This document shows positions 41,822 through 51,339 of a stretch of 64,000 nt of DNA, one piece after another. Below the pieces are notes generated by a model. It did no database searches. It was not told the DNA's origin and was given only the letters and a program-made list of their open reading frames with translations. The stretch's first letter is position 1. The number at the start of each line of letters is the position of its first letter. Location: contig NZ_JAMXOE010000013.1 in the NCBI RefSeq assembly GCF_024055575.1, forward strand, positions 108,042-172,041, written 5' to 3'. The DNA is from Mucilaginibacter flavidus (GTDB lineage: Bacteria > Bacteroidota > Bacteroidia > Sphingobacteriales > Sphingobacteriaceae). The position numbers were made by a program, and so were the translations under genes.

Positions 41822-44638
41822 CTACCTGCTTAAGTACATTGATTTTTCTTTATACAGGGACCTGAAATACGGGTCCTGCAAGTTTGGTATAAAACGGATA
41901 GCCTCGCCGGTCGATTTCATTTCGGGGCCAAGCTCCTTATTTACTTCCGGGAATTTATCGAAGCTGAACACGGGCTCTTTTATTGCATAGCCCCATAGCT
42001 TCCGCTCAATAGTAAAGTCTTTTAATTTAGCCACGCCCAGCATTACCTTGGCGGCAATGTTGATGTAAGGCACGTCGTATGCCTTAGCGATAAACGGCAC
42101 TGTACGCGATGCACGCGGGTTAGCCTCAATCACATACACCATGTCGTTTTTAACAGCAAACTGTATATTCAGTAAACCGATTACGTTTAGTGCTTTTGCA
42201 ATTTTAACGGTATATTCTTCTATCTGGCTGATCACATTGTCCGACAAATCAAACGGTGGTAATACAGCAAACGAGTCGCCGCTATGGATACCTGCAGGTT
42301 CGATGTGTTCCATGATACCTACAATATGCACGTCCTCGCCGTCGCTAATCGAGTCAGACTCTGCTTCGGCGGCGCGGTCAAGGAAGTGGTCAATCAGCAC
42401 GCGGTTGCCGGGGAGATTTTTCAGGAGGCCAACAACTGCCTTTTCCAAATCCTCATCGTTAATCACAATGCTCATGCCCTGGCCGCCTAACACGTAGCTT
42501 GGGCGAACAAGCACCGGGTAACCCACATGGTGCGCAACTTCAATTGCCTCTTCAGCGCTTTCGGCAACACCATATTTAGGGTAAGGGATATCCAGCTCTT
42601 TCAGCAAATCGCTAAAGCGGCCGCGATCTTCCGCAATATCCATGTCGTTAAACGATGTACCTATGATTTTGATGCCGTGCTCGTGCATTTTCTCGGCCAT
42701 TTTTAAAGCCGTTTGCCCGCCAAGCTGAACAATTACACCATCAGGTTTTTCAAGTTCTATGATCTCGCGTACATGCTCCCAGTAAACCGGCTCAAAGTAA
42801 AGCTTATCGGCCATGTTAAAGTCGGTCGATACGGTTTCAGGGTTACAGTTAACCATGATGGCTTCAAAGCCCGATTCTTTTGCGGCCAGCAAGCCGTGCA
42901 CGCAGCTGTAATCGAACTCAATACCCTGGCCAATACGGTTCGGTCCTGAGCCCAGTACAATTATCTTTTTCTTGTCAGATACGATGGATTCGTTTTCGCC
43001 CTCGTAGGTTGAGTAGTAGTAAGGTGTTTTCGCGGGGAACTCAGCGGCGCAGGTATCCACCATTTTGTACACGCGGTGCATGCCCAACGCTTTGCGGCGC
43101 TGGTAAACGTCCTCTTCGGTTACGTTGCCAAGTATGTAAGCAATCTGCGTATCCGAAAACCCTTTTTGTTTCAGCGTGAACAGGAACTCTTCAGGAATAT
43201 TATTTAAAGAGTAGCGGCGCAGCTCGTTTTCCATGTTTACCACATCGGCAATCTGGTTTAAAAACCAGCGGTCTATTTTGGTAACCTTACGTACCGATTC
43301 GATAGGCACACCTAAGCTCAACGCGTCATAAATATGGAACAACCTGTCCCAGCTCGGGAACTCAAGGCTGTGCATTATCTCTTCAAGGTTACGGCTTTGG
43401 CGGCCGTCGGCACCAAGACCGGCGCGGCCGATTTCCAAACTCTGGCAGGCTTTCTGCAAGGCTTCGATAAAGCTGCGGCCAATGCCCATAACTTCACCTA
43501 CCGATTTCATCTGCAGGCCAAGCTGGCGGTTGGCGCCTTTAAACTTGTCAAAGTTCCAGCGCGGTATTTTTACAATCACATAATCCAAAGTCGGCTCAAA
43601 ATAGGCCGAAGTTGTTTTGGTGATCTGATTTTCTATTTCATCAAGGTTATAACCTATGGCCAGCTTTGCAGCAATTTTGGCGATAGGGTAACCGGTTGCT
43701 TTTGATGCCAGCGCAGATGACCGCGAAACCCGTGGGTTAATCTCGATAGCGATGATGGCCTCATCAGCCGGGTTTACCGAAAACTGCACGTTACAGCCGC
43801 CTGCAAAGTTACCGATGGCGCGCATCATTTTGATAGCCTGGTTACGCATCGACTGGTAGCAGCGGTCGCTCAATGTCATGGCCGGGGCCACGGTGATCGA
43901 GTCGCCGGTATGGATGCCCATCGGGTCGAAGTTTTCAATCGAGCAAATGATGATTACGTTATCGTTGTTATCGCGCAGCAACTCCAGCTCATATTCTTTC
44001 CAGCCTATTACAGCCTGTTCCACCAACACTTCGTGGGTGGGCGATGCCTGAAGGCCTTTGCTTAGCGCGGCATCAAAATCTTCTTTTTTATGTACGAAGC
44101 CGGCGCCTTTACCACCCAGCGTGTAGCTTGGGCGTATCACCAGCGGGAAACCAATTTCCTGCGCAGCTTCTTTACCTTCTAAAAACGAGTTGGCTATTTT
44201 TGAGGTAGCCACCCCAACGCCAATGTCAACCATCAGCTGGCGGAAGGCTTCACGGTTTTCGGTTTTCTCGATTGCAGCTAAATCAACCCCGATAATTTTA
44301 ACCCCGTATTTTTCCCAGATACCGCGTTCGGCAACTTCAATACAAAGGTTCAGCGCCGTTTGGCCGCCCATGGTAGGCAGCACCGCGTCAATTTGTTGTT
44401 CCTTTAGTATTTTCTCGATGCTATCGCTGGTTAAGGGTAGCAGGTACACGTGGTCGGCAATAACCTTATCCGTCATGATAGTAGCAGGGTTGCTGTTAAT
44501 GATGGAAACGGAGATACCTTCGTCCTTAAGGGAAAGGGCCGCTTGTGAACCGGCATAGTCAAACTCGCAGGCCTGGCCTATAATAATAGGTCCGGAGCCA
44601 ATAATCAGTACGGATTTTATGGAGGTGTCTTTGGGCAT
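41822..44638 (-). CDS. carB: Carbamoyl-phosphate synthase large subunit, without the C-terminal regulatory domain
   Basis: 938 residues. Two homologous ATP-grasp halves, each with its own pre-ATP-grasp domain (IIIGQACEFDYAGSQAALSL at about 17; NRIGQGIEFDYSCVHGL at about 572). It makes carbamoyl phosphate from bicarbonate, glutamine-derived ammonia and two ATP for pyrimidine and arginine synthesis. E. coli CarB is about 1073 residues; the last about 135 residues there, the MGS-like allosteric domain, are missing. The enzyme ends right after the second synthetase half (GPEMKSTGEAIRF then RSLYKEKSMYLSR). carA is not nearby. Confidence 0.95.
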   Translation of the reverse strand: MPKDTSIKSVLIIGSGPIIIGQACEFDYAGSQAALSLKDEGISVSIINSNPATIMTDKVIADHVYLLPLTSDSIEKILKEQQIDAVLPTMGGQTALNLCIEVAERGIWEKYGVKIIGVDLAAIEKTENREAFRQLMVDIGVGVATSKIANSFLEGKEAAQEIGFPLVIRPSYTLGGKGAGFVHKKEDFDAALSKGLQASPTHEVLVEQAVIGWKEYELELLRDNNDNVIIICSIENFDPMGIHTGDSITVAPAMTLSDRCYQSMRNQAIKMMRAIGNFAGGCNVQFSVNPADEAIIAIEINPRVSRSSALASKATGYPIAKIAAKLAIGYNLDEIENQITKTTSAYFEPTLDYVIVKIPRWNFDKFKGANRQLGLQMKSVGEVMGIGRSFIEALQKACQSLEIGRAGLGADGRQSRNLEEIMHSLEFPSWDRLFHIYDALSLGVPIESVRKVTKIDRWFLNQIADVVNMENELRRYSLNNIPEEFLFTLKQKGFSDTQIAYILGNVTEEDVYQRRKALGMHRVYKMVDTCAAEFPAKTPYYYSTYEGENESIVSDKKKIIVLGSGPNRIGQGIEFDYSCVHGLLAAKESGFEAIMVNCNPETVSTDFNMADKLYFEPVYWEHVREIIELEKPDGVIVQLGGQTALKMAEKMHEHGIKIIGTSFNDMDIAEDRGRFSDLLKELDIPYPKYGVAESAEEAIEVAHHVGYPVLVRPSYVLGGQGMSIVINDEDLEKAVVGLLKNLPGNRVLIDHFLDRAAEAESDSISDGEDVHIVGIMEHIEPAGIHSGDSFAVLPPFDLSDNVISQIEEYTVKIAKALNVIGLLNIQFAVKNDMVYVIEANPRASRTVPFIAKAYDVPYINIAAKVMLGVAKLKDFTIERKLWGYAIKEPVFSFDKFPEVNKELGPEMKSTGEAIRFIPNLQDPYFRSLYKEKSMYLSR

Positions 44639-44663
44639 GTTCTTTTTTTATTCAAGAAAGCCG

Positions 44664-44714
44664 TTGCGAAATGCCAACTTAAAACATCCGGGATTGGTGG
44701 CACACATTTCGCAA
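44664..44714 (-). promoter_or_regulatory. Hairpin in the carB leader
   Basis: TTGCGAAATG (44664-44673) pairs perfectly with CATTTCGCAA (44705-44714), 26 bases upstream of the carB ATG. A post-transcriptional role is possible; no T tract follows, so it is not a classic terminator. Confidence 0.3.
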
Positions 44715-45101
44715 TGTCGGAATCTTCTTGTCGGGGTGCAAAGATACAGTTTGTAAGGGATTTACTAATAATTTTTTTGAATTAGTGTTGAGGGGTTGAT
44801 TCGGTTGATTAAGAGAGGGGTTGATTGGGTTATTTGGGCTGTTAAAATCGGCTGAAAGGCCGTTGTTTTTTAGGCCGTTGGTGGGGATATGATTTTTTTT
44901 GGCAATAGTTTCGCCGTGCATTAACTGCCCACTCTGGCTGTAAAATTTGTGGTCCTGGTGGCTATCGGGATAAATAAAATGGCCTGCTTTACACGCCCAG
45001 GCGTTCCATTTTTTCACGCGGAACACCCGGAACGCTGTGAAACATGTTCATTATAAGGTATTTGCTTTTTTAGCAAATCCAAAAGGCGTTCCGTTTTTAC
45101 A

Positions 45102-45266
45102 TCAAATTGTGTATTTAATTGCTTTTTCTCCATTGTACACATAATATTGATACCGTCTTCCGTATTTGCTGTCAAAACTATTGGTTTCAAAGACAGCCGT
45201 GGAGTCGTTCTCCAGTATCTTAAACCTAGGTAATGATATGTGAGTTGGGACAAATGTTATTTTCAA
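45102..45266 (-). pseudogene. Small ORF or gene fragment after the DUF695 gene
   Basis: A 54-residue frame with a TTG start that overlaps the stop of the DUF695-like gene (ATTGA). Its composition is protein-like: ITFVPTHISLPRFKILENDS, then YGRRYQYYVYNGEKAIKYTI. No ATG is available. It looks like the C-terminal piece of a larger protein, perhaps an immunity protein, rather than an independent gene. The next 460 bp towards carB contain no convincing gene. Confidence 0.45.
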
Positions 45267-45679
45267 TCGTATAATTTAACCGCATAGGTTTTTAAAAAAT
45301 CCCAATCCGAGTCTTTTTTAGACCAAATTTCAATTGAATTCTGCGGATATTTACTTTCAATCAAGTAAACGTATATTTTATAGTCAGTATCTGGTTTGAT
45401 GTAATACCAGTAATTTCTTTCACCACCGAATGTTTCAATCAAAACGATTATACCTTGTTTATTTTTATCAAATAATTCACATAAATAATGATCAAAATCA
45501 CTTAATGACTTGTTATAATCCGGTTCTGGCAATCCATTTTGCTTTACTTTTTCAAGTTTATGGGTGATGCAAAAAACGTTCGTAAAAATATTCTGATAAG
45601 TCCAAACGTTTTTATAGTCTGGTTTTCTTAAATACAGCGGGAAATCATCATAAATCGTATCCAAAGAATTCCATTTCAT
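45263..45679 (-). CDS. DUF695-like protein
   Basis: 138 residues. Rich in aromatic and acidic residues (LCELFDKNKQGIIVLIETFG, then RNYWYYI, ESKYPQNSIEIWSKKDSDWD), which matches the DUF695 group from memory. No signal peptide. DUF695 proteins often sit near polymorphic toxin or immunity genes. The gene is AT-rich compared with the flanking CarB and GNAT genes. Start at the ATG at 45677-45679. Function unknown. Confidence 0.6.
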   Translation of the reverse strand: MKWNSLDTIYDDFPLYLRKPDYKNVWTYQNIFTNVFCITHKLEKVKQNGLPEPDYNKSLSDFDHYLCELFDKNKQGIIVLIETFGGERNYWYYIKPDTDYKIYVYLIESKYPQNSIEIWSKKDSDWDFLKTYAVKLYD

Positions 45680-45693
45680 ATTTCTACCAACAG

Positions 45694-45924
45694 TTATAAT
45701 TTATCTTTCGGTTTTTTATCCTTTGAAAAGAACACGCTCATAGCTTCATCAAAAGTCCCTTTTATATGCAGGTTGCTTTTTTCGTATTTCTCCGGGCGTG
45801 GTTCCCTAAAAAAAATTTTGTGTGAGTTTTTATCTATCGAATTACAGGAAAGTATTAAAATGAAAATTAGAAAAAGATAATGCCTTTTAATTGCTGGGTG
45901 CGTGCGTTTTATTTTTATTTCCAT
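45694..45924 (-). CDS. Small predicted lipoprotein
   Basis: 76 residues. Basic start, hydrophobic core and lipobox (LIFILILSCNS, Cys about 27); the mature part is short and charged. It lies 14 bp upstream of the DUF695-like gene in the same AT-rich patch, and just downstream of the toxin-like fragment at 45947-46096. A lipoprotein after a toxin tip is a frequent immunity layout. That function is inferred. Confidence 0.6.
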   Translation of the reverse strand: MEIKIKRTHPAIKRHYLFLIFILILSCNSIDKNSHKIFFREPRPEKYEKSNLHIKGTFDEAMSVFFSKDKKPKDKL

Positions 45925-45946
45925 TATCCGATGTTGGCCACGGGTT

Positions 45947-46096
45947 TCAAACAGTATTATCGAAAGACACGCACAAACAGCCGCCTGTTGGGTATTTAAC
46001 GGGAGCCAAAATACTATTCACCCGTGCCCGAATGAGTATTTTGTTTAGGTTGTCTATGGTTCTACCGCATTCTAAATCTACGGTATTTATTGCGGC
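45947..46096 (-). pseudogene. C-terminal fragment of an unknown protein, possibly a toxin tip
   Basis: A frame of 49 codons with no start codon, opened by a stop at 46097-46099 and closed by TGA at 45947-45949. It reads like real protein: NTVDLECGRTIDNLNKILIR, then APVKYPTGGCLCVSFDNTV at the end. It precedes a lipoprotein and a DUF695 gene, the order of toxin C-terminus plus immunity. The N-terminal part is missing from the window. Likely a decayed gene. Confidence 0.45.
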
Positions 46097-46180
46097 TTAG
46101 CAAAAAGAAAGACAAAAGTGGGGAAACGGGTCTCTCGGGAAGAAAAAATATCTAATTAAATGTGCGTAACCATTGCTATA

Positions 46181-46621
46181 CTACACCCACCACCCATAAG
46201 CATTATACCCCTCACTCAACCGCATCCCCACTTGTTGGTATAGTTGATTGCCAATCTTATTATCCTTACCAGTTTCGAGCGTAAACCCGCAGGCGCCGGT
46301 TTGGCGGCAAAGTTCTTTGGCACGTTCAATAAGTGCTTTGCTGAAACCCTGGCCACGGTATTCTTCGCTGACAAAAAGGTCGTTCAGCAGCCATAGTCTT
46401 TTCATCCGGGTTGATGAAAATAAGGGGTATAGCTGCATAAACCCGGCAATAGTGTCACCCTCAACCGCCACGAATATTTCGGATTCGTGGCGGACAAGGC
46501 GATCATTTAAAAATTGAGCCGCTGCGCCAATATCGGGCGGCTTGCCATAAAAAACGCGGTACCGGTTAAACAGCAGGGCCAGGTATGGCACATCGTCAGG
46601 GGTGGCTTGTCTTATCTCCAT
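46181..46621 (-). CDS. GNAT-family N-acetyltransferase
   Basis: 146 residues. The acetyl-CoA binding motif A is LNDLFVSEEYRGQGFSKALI (about 79-98, with the R/QxxGxG/A-like YRGQGFS), followed by LETGKDNKIGNQLYQQVGM. The N-terminus MEIRQATPDDVPYLA fits the family. It acetylates an unknown amine. Confidence 0.92.
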   Translation of the reverse strand: MEIRQATPDDVPYLALLFNRYRVFYGKPPDIGAAAQFLNDRLVRHESEIFVAVEGDTIAGFMQLYPLFSSTRMKRLWLLNDLFVSEEYRGQGFSKALIERAKELCRQTGACGFTLETGKDNKIGNQLYQQVGMRLSEGYNAYGWWV

Positions 46622-46683
46622 TATTTTACGCGGTGTTTGTCCATACTAACATGAGTTCTGTATAAGAATTAACAAATGTCTGC

Positions 46684-46798
46684 TTCACCTCACCTAAAAT
46701 CCTCTCCAACGACGAGGACTTTAACTTCAACTCCCGACCCCAAACTGCCTTTTTTAGGCCCCTCTTGTTTGGAGCGGGATTGGGTGACGCGACCGATG
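46684..46798. repeat. Degraded R6-type repeat
   Basis: CTCACCTAAAATCCTCTCCA then, after GACGAGGACTTTAAC, CCCCTCTTGTTTGGAGCGGG near the right end. Similar to 18742-18825 but eroded. Between the GNAT and PIG-L genes. Confidence 0.5.
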
Positions 46799-46830
46799 CG
46801 CAATGGCCGGGTGCACCGGCGATTTCTTAT

Positions 46831-49290
46831 CTACGGTATAACTGTATTTTTCGGCTTGCTTAGTAAATTAATAAAAAGCTTATAGGCGCCCGGCACACCT
46901 GCGGGTAGCTGCCTGAAAAACGCCAGCGAGGTGTATATAAACCTGCCCTCGCCATAGTTTCCGGTTATAACGGCGCCTTTGTTCGGTGCTTCGCCGGGGT
47001 CGTTCATTTCCATTACTGCTTTGTATTGCGGGTCAATATCACCTACAAAATAAAGGCCGCGCTCCTGTACCCAGCCGTTAAAGTCTTCGTCGGTTACTTT
47101 GTTGGGGTAATTGAGAATGGGGTTTTGTTTATCGAGTATGGTGATCTTTGCATTTTCATCCGTAACCCGTTGGTTTACCGGCTTAAAGGGGTAAGGGCCA
47201 ATCTGTTTGGTTACCAGGCCGTTGTTGTTATTGTATTGCACCACCAGGTTGCCGCCATTTTTAACGTATTCCAGCAGCTTGGGTTGCTCAACGGCGAGGC
47301 GGTCGTTAACATTATAGGCACGGACGCCGGTAACAATGGCGTCGTAGCCGGATAGGTCGCCGTTCATAACTTCTTTCTCGGTAAGTGGGTGCACATCGTA
47401 TCCTACCTGGCGAAGTGCTTCGGGCACCAAATCGCCTGCACCCTCAATGTAGCCAATTTTTTTACCGGCAATTTTCAGGTCGATATTTATTAACCTGGTC
47501 TGCGCCGGCGGGAACAGTGTGATGTTCGGGATATGGTCATACTTAATGTGCTGCACACCCATAGCCGGGCTGCCGTTTACCAACACTTCCAGCATAGTGT
47601 TTTTCGACTGCCGGTCGGTTGGGGTTACTGTGAAAGCGACGGTCCATTCTTCGCCTTTATTTTTATCAGTAAAAGTGTATTTATCAGGGCTTACCTGCCA
47701 GCCCGGTATGGGTTTTACGCTGACGTAGCCGCTGCTTTTGGTGTAGGCCTTTAATTTTACCTGGATAGACTGCGGGCTGCTGCTGTTAAAGATATAATCC
47801 TGGCTGGCAACATTGGTAGTTACTTGCGGCGCAATTTCAATAGGCTGGTAAATTTCGCCGTTAACCGGGCTAACGTATTTATAATACAGGCGGCGTTCAA
47901 AATGGATCGGCTTACCCTCAATTATAAATTCAAAATTAACGGTGGGCAAATCCGGGTTTTCGGGATTGCCTACATATAACTGCCCGGGGATATTATATGC
48001 ACCAATACTATGCGGTGTTTCGAGCCAAAATGGTTGGGTAATTTTATCTGCGGAGGCTTTGCTGTCGAAAGTTTGTAACTGGTTTGCCGGTATAACCTGG
48101 CTGTTGTAGCTTTTTTCTGTTTGATTTATACTGATGGTATTTAGCTTAACGTTATTGTTATACCTGTCGAGCACTTGCGAATGGATAAGGATGCTATCGT
48201 GCAATCCATATGACGGCTCAGCAACATAACTCTCAAACCACAAACCGGCACAGGCTGCTATCAAATTATTAAGTTCTTTGGTTTTTTGCGTGCGCCAGTA
48301 AACGTCAGATACTTTTTCAACTTTAGCCAAAAGCTTTACCAATGCGGGCACACTCTCCTCTGGTTTGTCGGCGTCAAAACTCTTGCGAATGATAGCTATT
48401 CCTGCATCGATGTTTTCGCCATCCTTAACGCGTTTCCAGGTGGTGTTTACGCCGTCCATCAATTCGTTTTGCGGGGCGTCGCCCAAAATAGTTTTAAAAT
48501 ATTCAAACGATTCGCCGCGCTGCCTTGCTGAGCCAAAGCCCTGTGTTTTATGGTTCGAGCGGCTTTCGGCAGCCAGTTCGCCATAGCCTTTGCCAAGGGT
48601 TGGGTTGTATACGCCTACGTCAATTTTAAACTGATCGGGAGCGGTAGTGTTAACCGTGCCGAAGCTAAAAGTATTCCACAATAAACGTTTGGCTTGCCAC
48701 GGTTGCACGTATTGTAATTGCTCAGGGAAACGTTTCGGGTCGGCAGCAGCGGCAAAGGCCTCCTGCGCCAGTATGGCCGAGGAAGTATGGTGCCCGTGAC
48801 CCCCTTCGCCGGTGGTAGGGAACCTGCATATAATTACATCGGGCCTGAACTTGCGTATCACCCAAACCACATCGCTTAAAACTTTTTCCTTGTCCCAAAT
48901 CTTCAGTGTTTCATCGGGCCCCTTCGAAAAACCGAAATCGTTGGCGCGGGTAAAAAACTGCTCGGCACCGTCAACGCGACGGGCTGCCAATAGTTCCTGC
49001 GTGCGTATTAAACCTAACAGTTCACTTTGTTCGTTACCCAAAAGGTTTTGTCCGCCATCGCCGCGCGTCATTGATAAATAGCCGGTGCGATAATGTTTTT
49101 CCTGCGCCAGGTAGGCCAGCAGGCGGGTGTTTTCATCATCGGGGTGAGCGGCGACGTACAGCACACTGCCCAGCACATCCAGCTTTTTAAAGTTTTGCTG
49201 TATGGTGGCAATATCCGTTGGCGGGTTAGTTTGGGCAAAGGTAATGTGCGCTGTAAATAACAGTGCAGCAATAAGTTTGATGCGGTTCAT
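46831..49290 (-). CDS. Secreted PIG-L/LmbE family deacetylase, large multidomain
   Basis: 819 residues from the ATG at 49288-49290 (signal peptide ends TFAQ); a longer frame upstream is not credible. Residues 40-260 are the PIG-L domain with the metal motif AAHPDDEN (Asp at 51-52) and HGHHTSS; these zinc enzymes remove N-acetyl groups from sugars. The central part has beta-sandwich domains and the C-terminus a ThuA/GATase-like region (TGVRAYNVNDRLAVEQPKLL, then VVQYNNNNGLV). A periplasmic glycan-deacetylating role is inferred. Confidence 0.88.
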   Translation of the reverse strand: MNRIKLIAALLFTAHITFAQTNPPTDIATIQQNFKKLDVLGSVLYVAAHPDDENTRLLAYLAQEKHYRTGYLSMTRGDGGQNLLGNEQSELLGLIRTQELLAARRVDGAEQFFTRANDFGFSKGPDETLKIWDKEKVLSDVVWVIRKFRPDVIICRFPTTGEGGHGHHTSSAILAQEAFAAAADPKRFPEQLQYVQPWQAKRLLWNTFSFGTVNTTAPDQFKIDVGVYNPTLGKGYGELAAESRSNHKTQGFGSARQRGESFEYFKTILGDAPQNELMDGVNTTWKRVKDGENIDAGIAIIRKSFDADKPEESVPALVKLLAKVEKVSDVYWRTQKTKELNNLIAACAGLWFESYVAEPSYGLHDSILIHSQVLDRYNNNVKLNTISINQTEKSYNSQVIPANQLQTFDSKASADKITQPFWLETPHSIGAYNIPGQLYVGNPENPDLPTVNFEFIIEGKPIHFERRLYYKYVSPVNGEIYQPIEIAPQVTTNVASQDYIFNSSSPQSIQVKLKAYTKSSGYVSVKPIPGWQVSPDKYTFTDKNKGEEWTVAFTVTPTDRQSKNTMLEVLVNGSPAMGVQHIKYDHIPNITLFPPAQTRLINIDLKIAGKKIGYIEGAGDLVPEALRQVGYDVHPLTEKEVMNGDLSGYDAIVTGVRAYNVNDRLAVEQPKLLEYVKNGGNLVVQYNNNNGLVTKQIGPYPFKPVNQRVTDENAKITILDKQNPILNYPNKVTDEDFNGWVQERGLYFVGDIDPQYKAVMEMNDPGEAPNKGAVITGNYGEGRFIYTSLAFFRQLPAGVPGAYKLFINLLSKPKNTVIP

Positions 49291-49421
49291 GCAAACAAAT
49301 ATATTAAAATGTGCGGATGTGCGGATTTTGGATGTGCGAATGAGAAAAAGATGATTTTTGTATGGCGTTTGCTGAGGCTTTTGCATAGCAATATCTTTTA
49401 AATTCCATTACGCCTTTTCCA

Positions 49422-49580
49422 CGCAGGCCTGCGACCTGCGCCGGTAAGTCGCGCCCCTTTGGGGCTTCTGTGACTATTCTTCAATTTAAACACCAGGTCT
49501 TTATAAGTAATTGTTTCATTGTTTAGAATTACCCGGCCCCAAAGGGGCGGCATTCGTGAGCACAGGTCGCAGGCCCTGCG
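49422..49580. repeat. Palindromic repeat, family R5, copy 2
   Basis: ACGCAGGCCTGCGACCTGCG at the left faces AGCACAGGTCGCAGGC at the right; GCCCCTTTGGGGC and GCCCCAAAGGGGC sit inside. It occupies the 386-bp gap between the divergent PIG-L and GntR genes, which holds no gene. Confidence 0.8.
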
Positions 49581-49676
49581 CGAAACGCGATTTCCCTGAC
49601 GGAGTTCTGGCAACCGATTTTAATCCATTATTATTTTTTAGTTTTACCGTTCAGTTATAGCCCGGGTTAACCAGCA

Positions 49677-50702
49677 ATGAAAAACTATTTAAAAATTATA
49701 AATATTGATGAGTACTCCATTACGCCAAAGTACCTGCAGCTAAGCAACTCGATTTTGCGGGGGATTGAGGAGGGGAAAATTGAGCGTGATGATATTTTAC
49801 CATCTATTAATGATTTGAGTATTGCGCTGGAGGTATCGCGCGCCACCATTGAGCGGGCATACAAGGAACTGCGGAAATATGACGTTATAAAATCGGTTGC
49901 AGGCAAGGGGTATTTTATCAGCAATACGGCTTTTAACCAGCCGGTTAAAGTGTTGCTGCTGTTCAACAAGCTAAGCAGCCACAAAAAGATCATATACGAT
50001 GCCTTTGCTGAGACATTGGGCAGCAACGCCGCTATCGATTTTTATATTTACAATAACGATTTTAACGTTTTTAAAAAGGTTTTGCCGGCCAATATCGACC
50101 ACTATTCAAAACTGGTCATTATTCCCCATTTTATAGAGAACGAGGAAAATGCGTTTGCCATAATTAATAGCCTGCCAAAGGAAAAGCTGGTGCTGATGGA
50201 CAAACTGCCGGAAAGCATAACCGGGACCTTCTCTGCTGTTTTTGAAAAATTTGAGCAGGATATTTACTTTGCGCTGGAGCAGCTTTTGGAAAAGCTGAGT
50301 AAATACAGTACGCTGAAAATTATTTTCCCCGGCAACAGTTATTATCCACAGGAAATACTTACCGGCTTTTTGAAGTTTTGCGGGCAGTATGCTTTTGAGT
50401 ATGATATTATCCATCACCTGAAAAATGAAACCCTGCAACCCGGTACAGTTTACATTAATTTAATGGAGGATGATTTGGTAGAGGTGGTTGAAAAAATAGT
50501 GAGTGATAACTTAAAAATCGGCGAAGACATTGGCGTAATCAGTTATAACGAGACGCCGTTGAAAAAAATAATAGTAAACGGCATTACTACCATATCAACC
50601 GATTTCAAGCTGATGGGCCAAAATGCCGCCGAATTGGTGCTGAATAACAGCAAAGAGCATGTGGCAATACCATTTAGGGTTACGGTGAGGAATTCGTTAT
50701 AA
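49677..50702 (+). CDS. GntR-family regulator with a periplasmic-binding-like effector domain
   Basis: 341 residues. The N-terminal winged helix-turn-helix (about 15-80) reads LSNSILRGIEEGKIERDDIL, PSINDLSIALEVSRATIERA and YKELRKYDVIKSVAGKGYFI. The rest (about 90-340) is LacI/PBP-like with an ending like VGVISYNETPLKKIIVNGIT and LMGQNAAELVLN, as in the GntR/LacI hybrid regulators of sugar genes. It is divergent from the PIG-L gene, which may be its target. Confidence 0.88.
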   Translation: MKNYLKIINIDEYSITPKYLQLSNSILRGIEEGKIERDDILPSINDLSIALEVSRATIERAYKELRKYDVIKSVAGKGYFISNTAFNQPVKVLLLFNKLSSHKKIIYDAFAETLGSNAAIDFYIYNNDFNVFKKVLPANIDHYSKLVIIPHFIENEENAFAIINSLPKEKLVLMDKLPESITGTFSAVFEKFEQDIYFALEQLLEKLSKYSTLKIIFPGNSYYPQEILTGFLKFCGQYAFEYDIIHHLKNETLQPGTVYINLMEDDLVEVVEKIVSDNLKIGEDIGVISYNETPLKKIIVNGITTISTDFKLMGQNAAELVLNNSKEHVAIPFRVTVRNSL

Positions 50703-50724
50703 CTTCCATGCGCGTTCGGTAATA

Positions 50725-51339
50725 TTACCGCATATCGAAAACCGGAAGGTGCGGATTAAACTTCTTAATTGGGCGCGGTAAAAAATAGCCTTTAATACAA
50801 TAGGGATTGCAAACACATACCTGGATATGCAGTCGTGAGGTAATCATTGCACCTGGGTACGCTTCTTCTCCTTCAGGGAACGCGCAGCGGATGGAATCGT
50901 AGAGTGGTTTGCCTTGTGCCTTCCTTATTTCGTGAATGTATTTAATCACGGCACAATCGAGGGCTCTGTTACTGCCCTTGTTAACCGGCAGCAATTCTCC
51001 ATATTTATTGGTTACACTCTTTAACCCCTCATAAGCCTCGCTTAACGTTTCCAGAGATGTTGAGTCAACTAAATTGAGGCAATTGCTTAATTCTATAATA
51101 GCGCCAATTACAAAAGGAATTTTAGCAGGCTTGCGGTTTTTTTGCTTGCCTGTAGCATTTTCAGTAGCGTAAACCAGGGAGCGCGATGGGTCTTGCTCCC
51201 AAAAATAACTGCCTGGACCCAGCCAGTCCCAGTCATTTTTACTTGGTAAAATATCAGCGACCCCATTTAAAAGTTGTAAGCCCACTTCCATATCGCAACT
51301 ATGGAAGCCGATTATATCAGGGGATTGATATTGCGGCAT
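50725..51339 (-). CDS. ADP-ribosyltransferase-like protein of unknown function (toxin candidate)
   Basis: 204 residues. Conserved pieces: IIGFHSCDMEVGLQLLNG near the start and WDWLGPGSYFWEQDPSRSLV (about 38-57); the pattern GFHxx...WLGPGxYFWE recurs in a family whose layout (a H near the N-terminus, then a Y-F-W motif) recalls ARTs. The start ATG overlaps the stop of a 59-residue gene (TAATG), giving strong translational coupling. Small gene first and larger one second is the classic antitoxin-toxin order. Toxicity is inference. Confidence 0.5.
   Translation of the reverse strand: MPQYQSPDIIGFHSCDMEVGLQLLNGVADILPSKNDWDWLGPGSYFWEQDPSRSLVYATENATGKQKNRKPAKIPFVIGAIIELSNCLNLVDSTSLETLSEAYEGLKSVTNKYGELLPVNKGSNRALDCAVIKYIHEIRKAQGKPLYDSIRCAFPEGEEAYPGAMITSRLHIQVCVCNPYCIKGYFLPRPIKKFNPHLPVFDMR

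Noticed and set aside
44679..45026. 115-codon frame upstream of carB on the minus strand
   Set aside because: Low-complexity Asn/Pro-rich second half made of GGTTGATT-like repeats; start codon not ATG; overlaps the carB leader hairpin.
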